A stretch of 64,000 bases of DNA from Singulisphaera sp. GP187. GTDB lineage: Bacteria; Planctomycetota; Planctomycetia; Isosphaerales; Isosphaeraceae. Below the pieces are notes generated by a model, which saw nothing but the letters and a program-made list of their open reading frames with translations, did no database searches and was not told where the DNA came from. The position numbers were made by a program, and so were the translations under genes. The stretch covers positions 2,953,501 to 3,017,500 of the forward strand of contig NZ_FSRB01000001.1 of the NCBI RefSeq assembly GCF_900129635.1. The letters are read 5' to 3'. Positions 1 through 8,561 of this stretch are shown one piece after another (position 1 is the first letter of the stretch; each line of letters begins with the position of its first letter).

Positions 1-1060
1 TCTCGAGAACGCTCAGAGTGGCGAGCACCTGCGAGGCCACCAGGCCGGTCCTGCCGATCAGTTCATCGACGGCGGTGGGATGGTCGTCGAGCTGGCCCAG
101 GAGGGATCGCTCCAGGTCGGACAGCGTCAATTCGGCGGGATGGCGGACCGGGGTCTCCGCCGACGATGGGCGAATTTCACGCACCAACGGGCCGAGTTCC
201 TCAAGGATGTCGTCGACCGTCTCGACGAGCCGCGCACCGTCGCGGATCAGCCGGTGGCAGCCGTGGCTGGAAAGGCTGTCGACGGGTCCGGGGACGGCGA
301 AGACGTCGCGGTTCTGCTCCATCGCGTGGTGCGCCGTGGACAGCGAACCGCTGCGTGGGGTGGCCTCGATCACGACGACTCCCAGGCAGAGTCCTGAAAT
401 GATCCGATTCCGCTGAGGGAACAATCCGGCGAGCGGCCCCTGCCCCATCGGCATTTCACTGATCACCGCGCCCGCCCCGGCAATTTGGGCGGCGAGATCC
501 TCGTGCTCCGGCGGATAGACCCCGCCGAGGCCGTTGGCCATGACGGCCAGCGTTCGCCCGCCCGCCTTGAGCGCTCCGCGATGCGCAGCCGCATCGATCC
601 CTCGCGCCAGGCCCGAGACCACGGTAATCCCGACCCGGGCCAGCGAAGCGCCCAGCCGTTCCGCGACCCGCATCCCGTAGGGGGTACAACGCCTTGAGCC
701 CACCAGGGCAATCGCCAGTGGATCACGCGGTTCGTAAGTCCCTTTGATATAGAGCAAAAAGGGGGGATCGGGAATATCTTGCAACGGCGGGGGATAGAGC
801 GGATCGTTCGAGGTCACCACCTGAACGCCCTCGCGACGGCAACGCTCGAGTTCAGCCCCTGCATCGTGGTCACGTCGGGCCGTCGCAATCCGGTCGGCAA
901 TCTTGGGGCCGATCCCCTGCACGTCGCGCAGGGTCGAGACCGAGGCGTTGAGCACCCGTCCCGCCGTTCCAAAGCGTTCGAGCAGTTGTCGGCTGGTGTG
1001 CGGTCCCACGCCCGCGACCATTGTCAGGCAGACCAGGTCGCGAAGCTCCGAGTCGGTCAT
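1..1060 (-). CDS. dprA: DNA processing protein DprA (Smf), C-terminus cut by window edge
   Basis: DprA binds incoming single-stranded DNA and loads RecA during natural transformation. The visible 353 residues begin with a helix-hairpin-helix-like segment (VAGVGPHTSRQLLERFG, about 14-30). The Rossmann-like DprA core follows: LVGSRRCTPYG near 118-128, VVSGLARGIDAAAH, QRNRIISGL, and a stretch matching the family signature SGSLSTAHHAMEQNRDVFAVPG. The reading frame is still open at position 1, where a winged-helix-like segment starts. The ATG at 1060 is the first in frame before the conserved region. It is followed downstream, beyond a repeat-bearing gap, by nothing else in this window; upstream lies aroB on the same strand. 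Confidence 0.9.
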   Translation of the reverse strand, partial: MTDSELRDLVCLTMVAGVGPHTSRQLLERFGTAGRVLNASVSTLRDVQGIGPKIADRIATARRDHDAGAELERCRREGVQVVTSNDPLYPPPLQDIPDPPFLLYIKGTYEPRDPLAIALVGSRRCTPYGMRVAERLGASLARVGITVVSGLARGIDAAAHRGALKAGGRTLAVMANGLGGVYPPEHEDLAAQIAGAGAVISEMPMGQGPLAGLFPQRNRIISGLCLGVVVIEATPRSGSLSTAHHAMEQNRDVFAVPGPVDSLSSHGCHRLIRDGARLVETVDDILEELGPLVREIRPSSAETPVRHPAELTLSDLERSLLGQLDDHPTAVDELIGRTGLVASQVLATLSVLE

Positions 1061-1190
1061 GGATTCGGCCTCGCGCCGGCTTTGGTCATGCTTTGAGGAG
1101 AGGAGTCACGGCCCAATGGTAGCGAGCGAACGACTGTCCGAATAGACATGTTCCCTGACTCGAGGTGGTGCCCTCCTCACGACGCTTTTT

Positions 1191-1300
1191 TCTTGTAAGG
1201 TGGGCACGGCCCACCAGGTTTCGCCCCCGAGAACGAGTGGGAACCCTCGCCGTCCCACCCACTCGCCAAACAGCCTGGTGGACCGTGCCCCCTGACAAAA
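1191..1300. repeat. Palindromic intergenic repeat, copy 1 (REPIN-like)
   Basis: An imperfect inverted pair lies in the dprA-aroB gap. The left arm at 1198-1218 contains GGTGGGCACGGCCCACCAGG. The right arm at 1274-1293 reads CCTGGTGGACCGTGCCCC and is its reverse complement with one substitution and one missing base. The left arm together with its flanks (TTGTAAGGTGGGC... CAGGTTTCGCC) recurs near 11572. No open frame with family features lies here. Confidence 0.75.
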
Positions 1301-1322
1301 CACCGGCTCGCACCCGCTTGGA

Positions 1323-2456
1323 TTAGGCGTCGATGAGTGCCTTGCGCACATCCGCCTCGGAAGGGGCATCGGTCAGTTCAACGCGGCCGATCGTGCGGGG
1401 CAGGACGAAGCGGATCTTCCCCTTCTGATTTTTCTTGTCCCTTGTCATCGCCTCAATGAGCGCATCGCGATCAAGTTCGGGGGCCGAGACTGGAAGGCCG
1501 TAACGTTTGACGAGGGTTTCGACCCGTTCGGTGGTTGCCGAGTCGACCCAACCCAGGTGTTCCGCGAGCCGAGTTTCGACTACCATGCCCACGGCGACGG
1601 CCTCGCCGTGATGGTAGCGGCCCCCGTATCCCGCGACCGATTCGATGGCGTGGGCGACGGTGTGGCCGTAGTTGAGCACCGCGCGGAGGCCGGTCTCTTC
1701 GCGTTCGTCCTTGGAAACAACGTCGGCCTTGAGCTGGCAACTGTGCGCGACGATATGGCGCAGCGCCGCGGGTTCGCGGGCCAGGATCGCGTCGACCGAC
1801 TGTTCCAGGAACGAGAAGAAGTCGGCGTCGAGGATCACGCCGTACTTGATGACCTCGGCCAGGCCGCACCGATACTCGCGGTCGGAGAGCGTGCGCAGGC
1901 TCTCGGTGTCGATCCAGACGGCGACCGGCTGGTGAAAGGCGCCGATGATATTTTTGGCCCGAGGGTGGTTGACCCCCACCTTGCCGCCGACCGAACTGTC
2001 CACCTGGGCCAACAAGGTGGTCGGGACCATGAGCAACGGGAGTCCGCGGGCGTAGCTCGCCGCGACGAACCCGGCCAGGTCGCCGATGACCCCTCCGCCC
2101 AACGCCACCACCACGGTATGGCGGTCGGCCCGGATTCTCACCAGTTCATCAAACAGGTCAGCGGCGCAGTCGAGCGACTTGGTGGACTCACCGGGAGGCA
2201 TCACCGCCAGTGAAGTCGCGATCCCGAGGTTTTCCAGCGCCGCGCGAAACGGGCCTTCCAGCGGTGCGACGTTCCGGTCGGTCACCAAGAGCGCCCGCCG
2301 GCACGACCGGCCCGCCCAGGTGGCGTCCAGGGCCGAGCGAGCGAACGCCGCGAACGCATCCTGCCGCCCGCTGACCACTTGAACCACGTACGAGCGTGGA
2401 CCAAGCTCCACGAGCACTCGCGACTCCGGTTCGATCGAAATAGATGATGAGGCCAC
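1323..2456 (-). CDS. aroB: 3-dehydroquinate synthase
   Basis: AroB converts DAHP to 3-dehydroquinate, the second step of the shikimate pathway, using NAD and a divalent metal in the cytoplasm. The 377-residue length is typical. The NAD-binding glycine loop GGGVIGDLAGF is at 120-130, followed by VPTTLLAQVDSSVGGKVGVN. The metal ligands are visible as Glu201 in AEVIKYG, His265 in LNYGHT and a His of HHGEAVAVG near 282-283. It is transcribed away from the site-2 protease gene, with a 177-bp divergent promoter region between them. No other aro gene is adjacent. Confidence 0.97.
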   Translation of the reverse strand: MASSSISIEPESRVLVELGPRSYVVQVVSGRQDAFAAFARSALDATWAGRSCRRALLVTDRNVAPLEGPFRAALENLGIATSLAVMPPGESTKSLDCAADLFDELVRIRADRHTVVVALGGGVIGDLAGFVAASYARGLPLLMVPTTLLAQVDSSVGGKVGVNHPRAKNIIGAFHQPVAVWIDTESLRTLSDREYRCGLAEVIKYGVILDADFFSFLEQSVDAILAREPAALRHIVAHSCQLKADVVSKDEREETGLRAVLNYGHTVAHAIESVAGYGGRYHHGEAVAVGMVVETRLAEHLGWVDSATTERVETLVKRYGLPVSAPELDRDALIEAMTRDKKNQKGKIRFVLPRTIGRVELTDAPSEADVRKALIDA

Positions 2457-2550
2457 GTCGAGGTTTCCTTCACCGGCCCAGGGGTTGCAAGTCTCTCATC
2501 CTGTATCGTCAAGATGATCGCCGAGTGTTGACGCCCGGTTGCGTTGCGGG

Positions 2551-2577
2551 TTGACTCGCCGGCTGCTACAGTATAAT
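2551..2577 (+). promoter_or_regulatory. Sigma-70-like promoter for the site-2 protease gene
   Basis: TTGACT at 2551-2556 and a consensus TATAAT at 2572-2577 are separated by 15 bp, which is short for the ideal 17. The start codon of the protease lies 57 bp further on. The perfect -10 hexamer in GC-rich DNA is the main support; the short spacer is the main doubt. Confidence 0.5.
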
Positions 2578-2633
2578 CCAGGTGATGTGGAAGGAATGTC
2601 CATCCCCCGTCCGCAACCCGGTCTGGGTGGCCA

Positions 2634-3704
2634 ATGATGACCGACCCCTTAATTTGGGCGCCTATCAACCTGGGCCGTTGGTTTGGAACCCAGGTTCGCC
2701 TGCACATATTCCTGGTCGTCTTTGTTGTCGTTGTCCTGCTCAACGCCCTCATCGCCCAGGAACCACGTTTTCTGGCGACCGCGGCCTGGATTTCACTGCT
2801 CCTGGTCGCGTTGGTCATTCACGAGCTCGCACACGCGATGGTGGCGGCCTGGACCGGCGGCGAACCTCCCGAGGAAATCCAGCTTTGGCCGCTGGGTAAC
2901 ATGGCCTGCCAGCCGAGTGTCACGCGATCGCCCGACCACATCCTGGTGGTGCTGGCCGGTCCGTTGGCGAACGCCTCGATGGCGATTCTCACCGCCCTGA
3001 TCCTCGCGATCTTCAATGCCCAGTTCGTCTGGAACCCGTTTGGCAATGTCCATGATTCGGGTGCGCCGCTGCTGCTCGCCACGAACCTGCCGGCAGCCCC
3101 GTTCAAGCCGTTGTGGTGGCTCGGTTGGTTTGGCTATCTGAATTACGTGATGATGGTCATCAACCTGATCCCCGCCCTTCCGTTCGATGGGGGCCGGCTG
3201 TTTCGCCTCTTTTTGGCGAATTCCTCGGTCAACCACGCGCGAGACGGGTATTACGGCGTCTGGACGGCCCACACCTGCGCGGCCCTCTTGGTGGTTATCG
3301 GCGTGATCCGGGTCGTCTCGGCGCACCCGGACGGCTTGCTCCTGATCTCGCTGGCGATTCCGATTGAACTCATCGTTCGCTCGGAGGTCAAGCTGATGGA
3401 TGACGGCGGCTACTTCGAGGATGGCGTTTTCGGCTACGACTTCTCCGAAGGCTACACCAGCCTGGAGGCGAACGCCGCCAAGGTCCGACCTTACCGAGAA
3501 AGCGCGATCAAGCGGTGGAGGCGTCGGCGTTCCGACCTCCGCCGGCAACGGAGACAAGCCCGCGAGGCCGCCGAGGAACGGCGGATGGATGAGATTCTCG
3601 AGAAACTTCATCGCGAAGGCCGGCATGCCCTGACCGATGAAGAACATCGGTTCCTGGTTCGCGTCAGCGTCAAGTATCGCAACCGGCCCAAGGCTCATGA
3701 CTGA
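2634..3704 (+). CDS. Site-2 protease family (M50) membrane metalloprotease
   Basis: An intramembrane zinc protease of 356 residues. The zinc site HELAH is at 63-67 inside a hydrophobic segment. The third ligand motif NLIPALPFDGGR is at 177-188 with Asp185. Several further hydrophobic segments flank these. The last ~90 residues are strongly charged (RRRRSDLRRQRRQAREAAEE and following) and probably form a cytoplasmic helical tail, which is unusual for the short SpoIVFB/YdcA-like members. The substrate is unknown. Its stop codon overlaps the start of the following methyltransferase gene by 8 bp (ATGACTGA), so the two are probably translationally coupled. A second ATG lies one codon after the start used. 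Confidence 0.9.
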   Translation: MMTDPLIWAPINLGRWFGTQVRLHIFLVVFVVVVLLNALIAQEPRFLATAAWISLLLVALVIHELAHAMVAAWTGGEPPEEIQLWPLGNMACQPSVTRSPDHILVVLAGPLANASMAILTALILAIFNAQFVWNPFGNVHDSGAPLLLATNLPAAPFKPLWWLGWFGYLNYVMMVINLIPALPFDGGRLFRLFLANSSVNHARDGYYGVWTAHTCAALLVVIGVIRVVSAHPDGLLLISLAIPIELIVRSEVKLMDDGGYFEDGVFGYDFSEGYTSLEANAAKVRPYRESAIKRWRRRRSDLRRQRRQAREAAEERRMDEILEKLHREGRHALTDEEHRFLVRVSVKYRNRPKAHD

Positions 3705-4512
3705 CCGGTTCCGCGCCGCCATGACACGTGGTCCGTTGCTGCTCGACGCCGCCATGGGGACGCGGCTGGTGGGAGAACAGGGGCTCCGGCTCGCCGACGA
3801 CGACCCCGCACTCTGGAACCTCTCGGTGCCCGAAGTCATCGCCGCGATCCATCGCCGCGACATCGCGGCCGGTGCCGAGGTTCTGCTGACCAACACGTTT
3901 GGCGCCAACCGCAACTGGCTCAGCCGGTTCGGCCGGGCCGACGAGTTCGCGACGATCAACCGGCGGGCCGTGGAACTGGCACGTCGAGAGGCAGGCACCA
4001 ACGGTTTCGTGGTCGGCTCGATCAGCCCGATGGCAGCCGAAGCCCCCAGGTCCTATCGCGAACAGGCCGAGGTTCTGGTCGACGCCGGGGTCGATGGCCT
4101 GCTGTTTGAGACCCACCGCCTCGACCAGGCCGAGGTCGCGCTCGGGGAAGTGGCTCCGAGCTCGTCCGTGCCGCTTTTGGTCAGTCTGTTCGCCTGGCCC
4201 GAGTCCCCTCGCGAGGCCGTGTGTCGGCTTGCCGACCGCGGCGCCTCGGCCGTCGGCCTGAACTGCGTGGTCGGCATGAAATCGGCCCTTCGAATCGCCG
4301 AGTCGCTGAGGCAGGTCACCGGTCTCCCGCTAATCGTCAAACCGAGCGTGGGGTTTCCGGGCGAGGTCATGGCCAGTCCCGCATCGTTCGCCCGGGAGGC
4401 CGCCGCGCTCCTGGCCCTGGCGCCGGTCATGGTGGGCGGGTGTTGCGGGTCCAACGAGTCCCATGTGGCCGCCTTGCGCGCGGCCTGGTATCATGGAGGA
4501 ACTGGCCGGTAG
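3697..4512 (+). CDS. Homocysteine S-methyltransferase family protein
   Basis: A 271-residue zinc-dependent methyltransferase of the BHMT/MmuM/MetH N-terminal fold, expected to move a methyl group onto homocysteine. Visible family motifs are LLDAAMGTRL at the N-terminus, LLTNTFGANR, GVDGLLFETH, GLNC with Cys190, and GGCCGS with Cys249-Cys250; the three cysteines are the expected zinc ligands. I chose the ATG at 3697, which overlaps the protease stop, rather than an earlier in-frame ATG at 3637 because the family starts just before the DAAMGT motif. The methyl donor cannot be told from sequence. There is no cobalamin or folate domain attached. Confidence 0.9.
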   Translation: MTDRFRAAMTRGPLLLDAAMGTRLVGEQGLRLADDDPALWNLSVPEVIAAIHRRDIAAGAEVLLTNTFGANRNWLSRFGRADEFATINRRAVELARREAGTNGFVVGSISPMAAEAPRSYREQAEVLVDAGVDGLLFETHRLDQAEVALGEVAPSSSVPLLVSLFAWPESPREAVCRLADRGASAVGLNCVVGMKSALRIAESLRQVTGLPLIVKPSVGFPGEVMASPASFAREAAALLALAPVMVGGCCGSNESHVAALRAAWYHGGTGR

Positions 4513-4561
4513 ACGAAGCGACGGCGGCCGTTGAGTGGATTGAGGAAGAGGCTGACGTGCC

Positions 4562-5002
4562 GTGAAGAAGAATAAAGTCCGACGGGAGGACGTGGTTCCC
4601 GGCACCTGCCTCTGCGACCACTGCTATGGCAAGTGCTGTCGCTACTTCACCGTACCGCTCGACGTTCCCACCACCTGGGACGATTACGACGCGATTCGCT
4701 GGTACTTGGCCCACGGACAGACCTTGGTCTATGTCGAAAAAGGGGACTGGTTCATCGTCGTGATGAGCAAGTGCAAGTACCTGGCGGCGGACAACCGTTG
4801 CAAGATCTATCTCAGCCGGCCGAAGGTCTGCCAGAGTTATACGACCGACGAGTGCGAGTACGACACCGACTGGACCTTCGAGAAAGTCTTTGAGACCCCC
4901 GAGCAGGTGTGGGAATATGCCGAGGCCGTCCTGCCTCCGCGCCGTCGAGCAAGCAAGGCGAACGCGGGCGGCCCATTACTTCCCATCGTCACGCTGAACT
5001 AA
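4562..5002 (+). CDS. YkgJ-family cysteine cluster protein
   Basis: A 146-residue protein of the YkgJ/Fli cysteine-cluster family, thought to bind zinc or an iron-sulfur cluster. The N-terminal cluster is CLCDHCYGKCCR at 16-27. A second set appears as CKYL, NRCKIY, PKVCQSY and DECEYD, giving about nine cysteines in the first 105 residues. It starts 49 bp after the methyltransferase and reads in the same direction, so it may belong to the same transcript. Its biochemical role is not known for any close relative I can name. Confidence 0.85.
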   Translation: MKKNKVRREDVVPGTCLCDHCYGKCCRYFTVPLDVPTTWDDYDAIRWYLAHGQTLVYVEKGDWFIVVMSKCKYLAADNRCKIYLSRPKVCQSYTTDECEYDTDWTFEKVFETPEQVWEYAEAVLPPRRRASKANAGGPLLPIVTLN

Positions 5003-5028
5003 TTCATCACCGGACGGCCGAGACCTCG

Positions 5029-5589
5029 ATGGCCAATCGCTCCAACCATTACGAGGCGGCGTTCGAGGCCTATATCCGGTCGATCCGGATCCCCTGCGTG
5101 GCCGTGGATGAGGCGAAGCGCGCCTTTTTCGGCGACGGGGGGGTTAAAAACCCTGACTTTCTGCTGTATCCTCGATGTGGTCCCAACCTCGTGGTCGAAG
5201 TGAAAGGCAAGCGCGGCAAGAACGCAAAGGGTCGGAGGCCTTGGGAAAACTGGGTGACCACGGACGATCTCAGCGGGCTGACGAGCTGGCAGGAGATGTT
5301 CGGCCCCGGGTTTCGGGCGATCTTGACCTTCGCTTACGCGGAGCCGCTGCAACCGTTCCCGCTTCCTCGAGAGAACGGCGCCTTCGAGTTCCGTGGGTTG
5401 GACTATCGCTTCTGGGCCGTCGGGCTGGACGATTACATCGCCCACCTGCGGTCGCGAGGGCCGGCCTGGAAGGCGGTGGCCATGGCCCGAGCCGCGTTCC
5501 GCCGCCGCGTCCGTCCGTTGCAAGAATGGCTGCCGATGACGATCGAGGCTCCCAGGCGTCCCAAACCACTCAAGGAGCGTGACCAATGA
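5029..5589 (+). CDS. HYExAFE family protein (putative PD-(D/E)XK nuclease-like fold)
   Basis: A 186-residue protein. Its N-terminus carries SNHYEAAFEAYIR, which fits the naming motif of the planctomycete HYExAFE family. The next part reads NPDFLL, about 14 residues, then LVVEVKGKR. An Asp followed by E-x-K on a beta strand is the layout of a PD-(D/E)XK nuclease core, so a nuclease-like fold is my inference. The ATG at 5029 is preferred over an upstream in-frame start that would overlap the YkgJ gene. The stop overlaps the next small gene by 4 bp (ATGA), so the two should be co-translated. Function is unknown. Confidence 0.8.
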   Translation: MANRSNHYEAAFEAYIRSIRIPCVAVDEAKRAFFGDGGVKNPDFLLYPRCGPNLVVEVKGKRGKNAKGRRPWENWVTTDDLSGLTSWQEMFGPGFRAILTFAYAEPLQPFPLPRENGAFEFRGLDYRFWAVGLDDYIAHLRSRGPAWKAVAMARAAFRRRVRPLQEWLPMTIEAPRRPKPLKERDQ

Positions 5590-5792
5590 TTCGATTCTCC
5601 CGCTTGTGTGCCACGCTCTTCCTGGCGGCCACCTTCGGTCTCGCCGTGGCACCAAGGCCCGTGACCGCCCAGGAGCCAGCCCCCGCGGGCGCGGAGGGAG
5701 AGGCGTCCGGCCGCCCGGTTGACGGTTACATCGCCACGGCGATCCTCGCGTTCCTGGCCCTGTTCGTCGTTGGCAAGTCCGCTCGCCGTTGA
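5586..5792 (+). CDS. Small exported or membrane protein
   Basis: A 68-residue protein. Residues 1-28 look like a signal peptide (basic start, hydrophobic core, cleavage after VTA). A Pro/Ala/Glu-rich linker follows, then a second hydrophobic helix (IATAILAFLALFVVG) near the C-terminus ending in KSARR. It is coupled by a 4-bp overlap to the HYExAFE gene. No family is recognised. The tight coupling to a nuclease-like partner is the only functional hint. Confidence 0.65.
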   Translation: MIRFSRLCATLFLAATFGLAVAPRPVTAQEPAPAGAEGEASGRPVDGYIATAILAFLALFVVGKSARR

Positions 5793-5877
5793 GAGACGAT
5801 CTCGGTTCTGGGCGGATCGAACAGCCGATCACCACGAATCAAGAGCGTCAGCCGGGTACCGGGGCCGAGGAACAAAA

Positions 5878-5893
5878 GTTCCGTGCACGGAAC
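5878..5893. promoter_or_regulatory. Perfect 16-bp palindrome upstream of bioB (candidate operator)
   Basis: GTTCCGTGCACGGAAC lies 111 bp before the bioB start in a 212-bp intergenic region. Perfect dyads of this size often bind dimeric repressors. It does not resemble the BirA or BioR operators I know, so any link to biotin control is speculative. Confidence 0.3.
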
Positions 5894-6004
5894 CTAGGGC
5901 ACCCCGACCTCGCTCGTTTCCCGGTTCAAAGCGGCCGACTGAGATCAGTTCTCATCGTCATGTCTGCTTTCGATGATTTCGATGACCCCTGGATCCTTTG
6001 AACG

Positions 6005-6988
6005 ATGCCGGTCACCAATCCTTCCCTCTCGCTCGCCGAGGTCGCGGAGATCTATCGGACCCCGGTCCTCGACCTGATCTTTCGCGCCGCGGCAGTTCAC
6101 CGCAAGCACCACGACCCTTCGCACGTGCAGGTCTGCGTGCTCCTGTCGGTGAAGACGGGGGGTTGCCCCGAGGATTGCGGCTACTGTCCGCAAGCCGCCC
6201 GGTATCACACGGCCGTCGAGGCCCAGCCGTTGATGGCCGTGGGCGACGTCCTGACCGCGGCCCGTCGCGCCAAGGACGATGGTGCGACCCGGTTCTGTAT
6301 CGGCGCCGCCTGGCGTGAAGTGCGGGACAACGCCCAATTCGACCAGGTCTTGGAGATGGTCCGCGGCATCAAGACGCTGGAGATGGAAGCCTGCTGCACC
6401 CTCGGGATGCTCAGCGAAGATCAAGCGAAACGGCTGAAAGAGGCGGGTCTCGACGCCTACAACCACAACCTCGACAGCTCGCAGGAATTCTACGATCGGA
6501 TCATCTCGACCCGGACCTATGAAGATCGGTTGCAGACGCTCGGGCACGTGCGCGATGCCGGGATCTCGGTCTGCTGCGGCGGCATCGTGGGGATGGGAGA
6601 AACCGAGGACGACCGGATCGGCCTGCTCCACACCTTGGCCACGCTCCCCGAGCCCCCTGAGTCGGTTCCGGTAAACGCCCTGGTCGCCGTCGAGGGCACG
6701 CCGCTCGCCGACCGGCCGCGGGTCGATATCTGGGAGATGGTCCGCACGATCGCGACCGCCCGGATCCTGATGCCCGAGTCCATGGTCCGGCTCTCGGCCG
6801 GCCGGGTCGACATGAGCGAGACCGACCAGGCGCTCTGTTTCCTCGCCGGGGCCAACTCGATCTTCGCGGGCGACAAGCTGCTCACCACCCCCAACCCCAA
6901 GGTCGACCGCGACCGGATCCTCTTCGAACGCCTCGGGTTGACCCCGCGGCCCCTCGAAATGACCGCCGACCAGGTCCACGCCGGCTGA
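6005..6988 (+). CDS. bioB: Biotin synthase
   Basis: BioB is a radical-SAM enzyme that inserts sulfur into dethiobiotin. The 327-residue protein has the [4Fe-4S] motif CPEDCGYC with Cys54, Cys58 and Cys61. Other family blocks are [23 protein letters not shown] and the arginine of RLSAGRVD, which lines the [2Fe-2S] site. A ketoacyl synthase and bioF follow on the same strand, separated from bioB by a palindromic repeat. bioA and bioD are not in this window. The start is the ATG at 6005. Confidence 0.97.
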   Translation: MPVTNPSLSLAEVAEIYRTPVLDLIFRAAAVHRKHHDPSHVQVCVLLSVKTGGCPEDCGYCPQAARYHTAVEAQPLMAVGDVLTAARRAKDDGATRFCIGAAWREVRDNAQFDQVLEMVRGIKTLEMEACCTLGMLSEDQAKRLKEAGLDAYNHNLDSSQEFYDRIISTRTYEDRLQTLGHVRDAGISVCCGGIVGMGETEDDRIGLLHTLATLPEPPESVPVNALVAVEGTPLADRPRVDIWEMVRTIATARILMPESMVRLSAGRVDMSETDQALCFLAGANSIFAGDKLLTTPNPKVDRDRILFERLGLTPRPLEMTADQVHAG

Positions 6989-7019
6989 TTCGCCCCATGG
7001 ATCGCTCCCGGGATGGTTT

Positions 7020-7178
7020 CTCTTGGAGGGTGGGCACGGCCCACCAAGGAATCCGCCTGGGAGATTGAGGGGAACAGCCCACCGCTCGCTCACCAGGAAT
7101 ATTCCGCGGGGCGCTGAGCGCTCCCTGGCTTCCTGGTGCGCGAAGACGAAGATGGTGGGCCGTGCCCACCCTACAATT
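7020..7178. repeat. Palindromic intergenic repeat, copy 2 (REPIN-like)
   Basis: Perfect 20-bp inverted arms, AGGGTGGGCACGGCCCACCA at 7027-7046 and its reverse complement at 7153-7172, enclose 106 bp without a supported gene. The arm shares the GGGCACGGCCCACC core with the copies near 1198 and 11578. The element fills the gap between bioB and the ketoacyl synthase gene. Confidence 0.85.
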
Positions 7179-7250
7179 CACGTAAACCTATTTTTTTGAT
7201 GGTTTTTTCTTTGCTCGGCTCCTGAGCCTGGCCCCGCGGGGCGTTCTTCC

Positions 7251-8561
7251 GTGTCTCCAAGCCCAACTCCGAGCGCAGCCAAGGTCGTCGTCACCGGCAT
7301 CGGCTTGTGGACCGGCCTGGGGGTCGATCGCGAGTCGACCTGGAGTGCGCTCCGAGCCGGTTGCAGCGCCGCCCGTCCACTCGCCGAGGCGCTCTCGGCG
7401 GGGGGCCGTCCCGCCGTGGGATGCCCGCTCCTTGAAGACGACCGCACGATCGGGCCCCAGGGACGGACGCTCTCAATCGTCGAGCAGACCGCGACTGAAG
7501 CCCTCAACGATGCCCGCCTGATTTCGCGGCATGCGGAACCCGGGCGAGCGCTCATCGTCGATTCCGACCGGGTCGCCACCTTGATCGGCTTGAGCAAAGG
7601 CTGCATGGAGAACTTTGCCCGGCTCGCTCGAGGCGGGCGAGATCGAGCCGAGTTCGCAGACGGTCCCGCAGATTCATGGATCTGGGAACACCTCTGTTGG
7701 CCCAACGCCGGCGCAAGTCGGGTCGCCGCGCGGCATGGCCTGCGCGGCCCTTGCCTGGCGCCGGTCGCCGCCTGCGCCACCGGCCTGGTCGCCGTCCTCC
7801 AGGGGGCGGAATTGATCCGCAACGGCGTCTGCGACGTCGCGCTCGCCGGCAGTGCCGACGCCTCGCTGCAACCGTTGCTCCTGGGCGCATTTCGGAGGAT
7901 GGGGGTCCTGGCCCGCTCCGACGGAGATCCGACTCAGGCGGCACGCCCCTGGGACCAGGCGCGATCGGGGTTCGTCGTTGGCGAAGGGGGAGCCATCCTC
8001 GTCCTCGAACGGGCTGACCACGCCCAGGCACGAGGCGTTCTCCCTTATGCCGAAGTCGCCGGCGGTGCGCTCGGGGCCGACGCCTACCACGAGACGACGA
8101 TGAACCCCGACCCGGCCGGCTTGGCGGCCTTGATCGGCCGGGCGCTCGCGCAATCGGGGGTCTCAGCCTCGGAGCTCGATTATATCAACGTTCACGGCAC
8201 GGCCACTCGGATCAACGACCCGATCGAGTGCCGGGCGCTCCGGCTGGCTCTCGGCCCCCATGCCGACCGCGTCGCCTGCTCGGCCAACAAGAGCCAGATC
8301 GGCCACCTGCTGGGAGCGGCGGGGGCCGTGGAGTTGGCAATCACCTGCCTGGCGATCCGAGACGGCTTTGTTCCGCCGACCCTGAACCTGAACGATCCTG
8401 ACCCGGCGTGCGACCTCGACGGCACGCCCCATACCGGCCGCGCGACGCCCATTCGCTCGGCGCTCAAGCTTTCGATTGGGTTCGGCGGCCACCTCGCGGC
8501 GGCCCTGCTCCGGCAACCCGAGACCCCCGCTCGACGACCGAGGGAGCAACCCTATGGCTGA
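7251..8561 (+). CDS. Beta-ketoacyl-[ACP] synthase family protein
   Basis: A 436-residue condensing enzyme of the FabF type. Its active-site cysteine is Cys175 in VAACATG, and the two histidines are in NVHGTATRIND and NKSQIGHLLG, so the Cys-His-His triad and the conserved lysine are intact. The start is a GTG at 7251; no better in-frame ATG precedes the conserved VVVTGIG strand. It overlaps bioF by 8 bp (ATGGCTGA). This coupling suggests a dedicated role in making the pimeloyl thioester used by BioF, but that is inference: a housekeeping or secondary fatty-acid role is also possible. Confidence 0.88.
   Translation: MSPSPTPSAAKVVVTGIGLWTGLGVDRESTWSALRAGCSAARPLAEALSAGGRPAVGCPLLEDDRTIGPQGRTLSIVEQTATEALNDARLISRHAEPGRALIVDSDRVATLIGLSKGCMENFARLARGGRDRAEFADGPADSWIWEHLCWPNAGASRVAARHGLRGPCLAPVAACATGLVAVLQGAELIRNGVCDVALAGSADASLQPLLLGAFRRMGVLARSDGDPTQAARPWDQARSGFVVGEGGAILVLERADHAQARGVLPYAEVAGGALGADAYHETTMNPDPAGLAALIGRALAQSGVSASELDYINVHGTATRINDPIECRALRLALGPHADRVACSANKSQIGHLLGAAGAVELAITCLAIRDGFVPPTLNLNDPDPACDLDGTPHTGRATPIRSALKLSIGFGGHLAAALLRQPETPARRPREQPYG

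Noticed and set aside
2793..4001. A 402-residue minus-strand open frame
   Set aside because: Antisense across the site-2 protease and the methyltransferase gene; no family features.
5945..7093. A 382-residue minus-strand open frame
   Set aside because: Antisense to bioB, low-complexity composition, no motifs.
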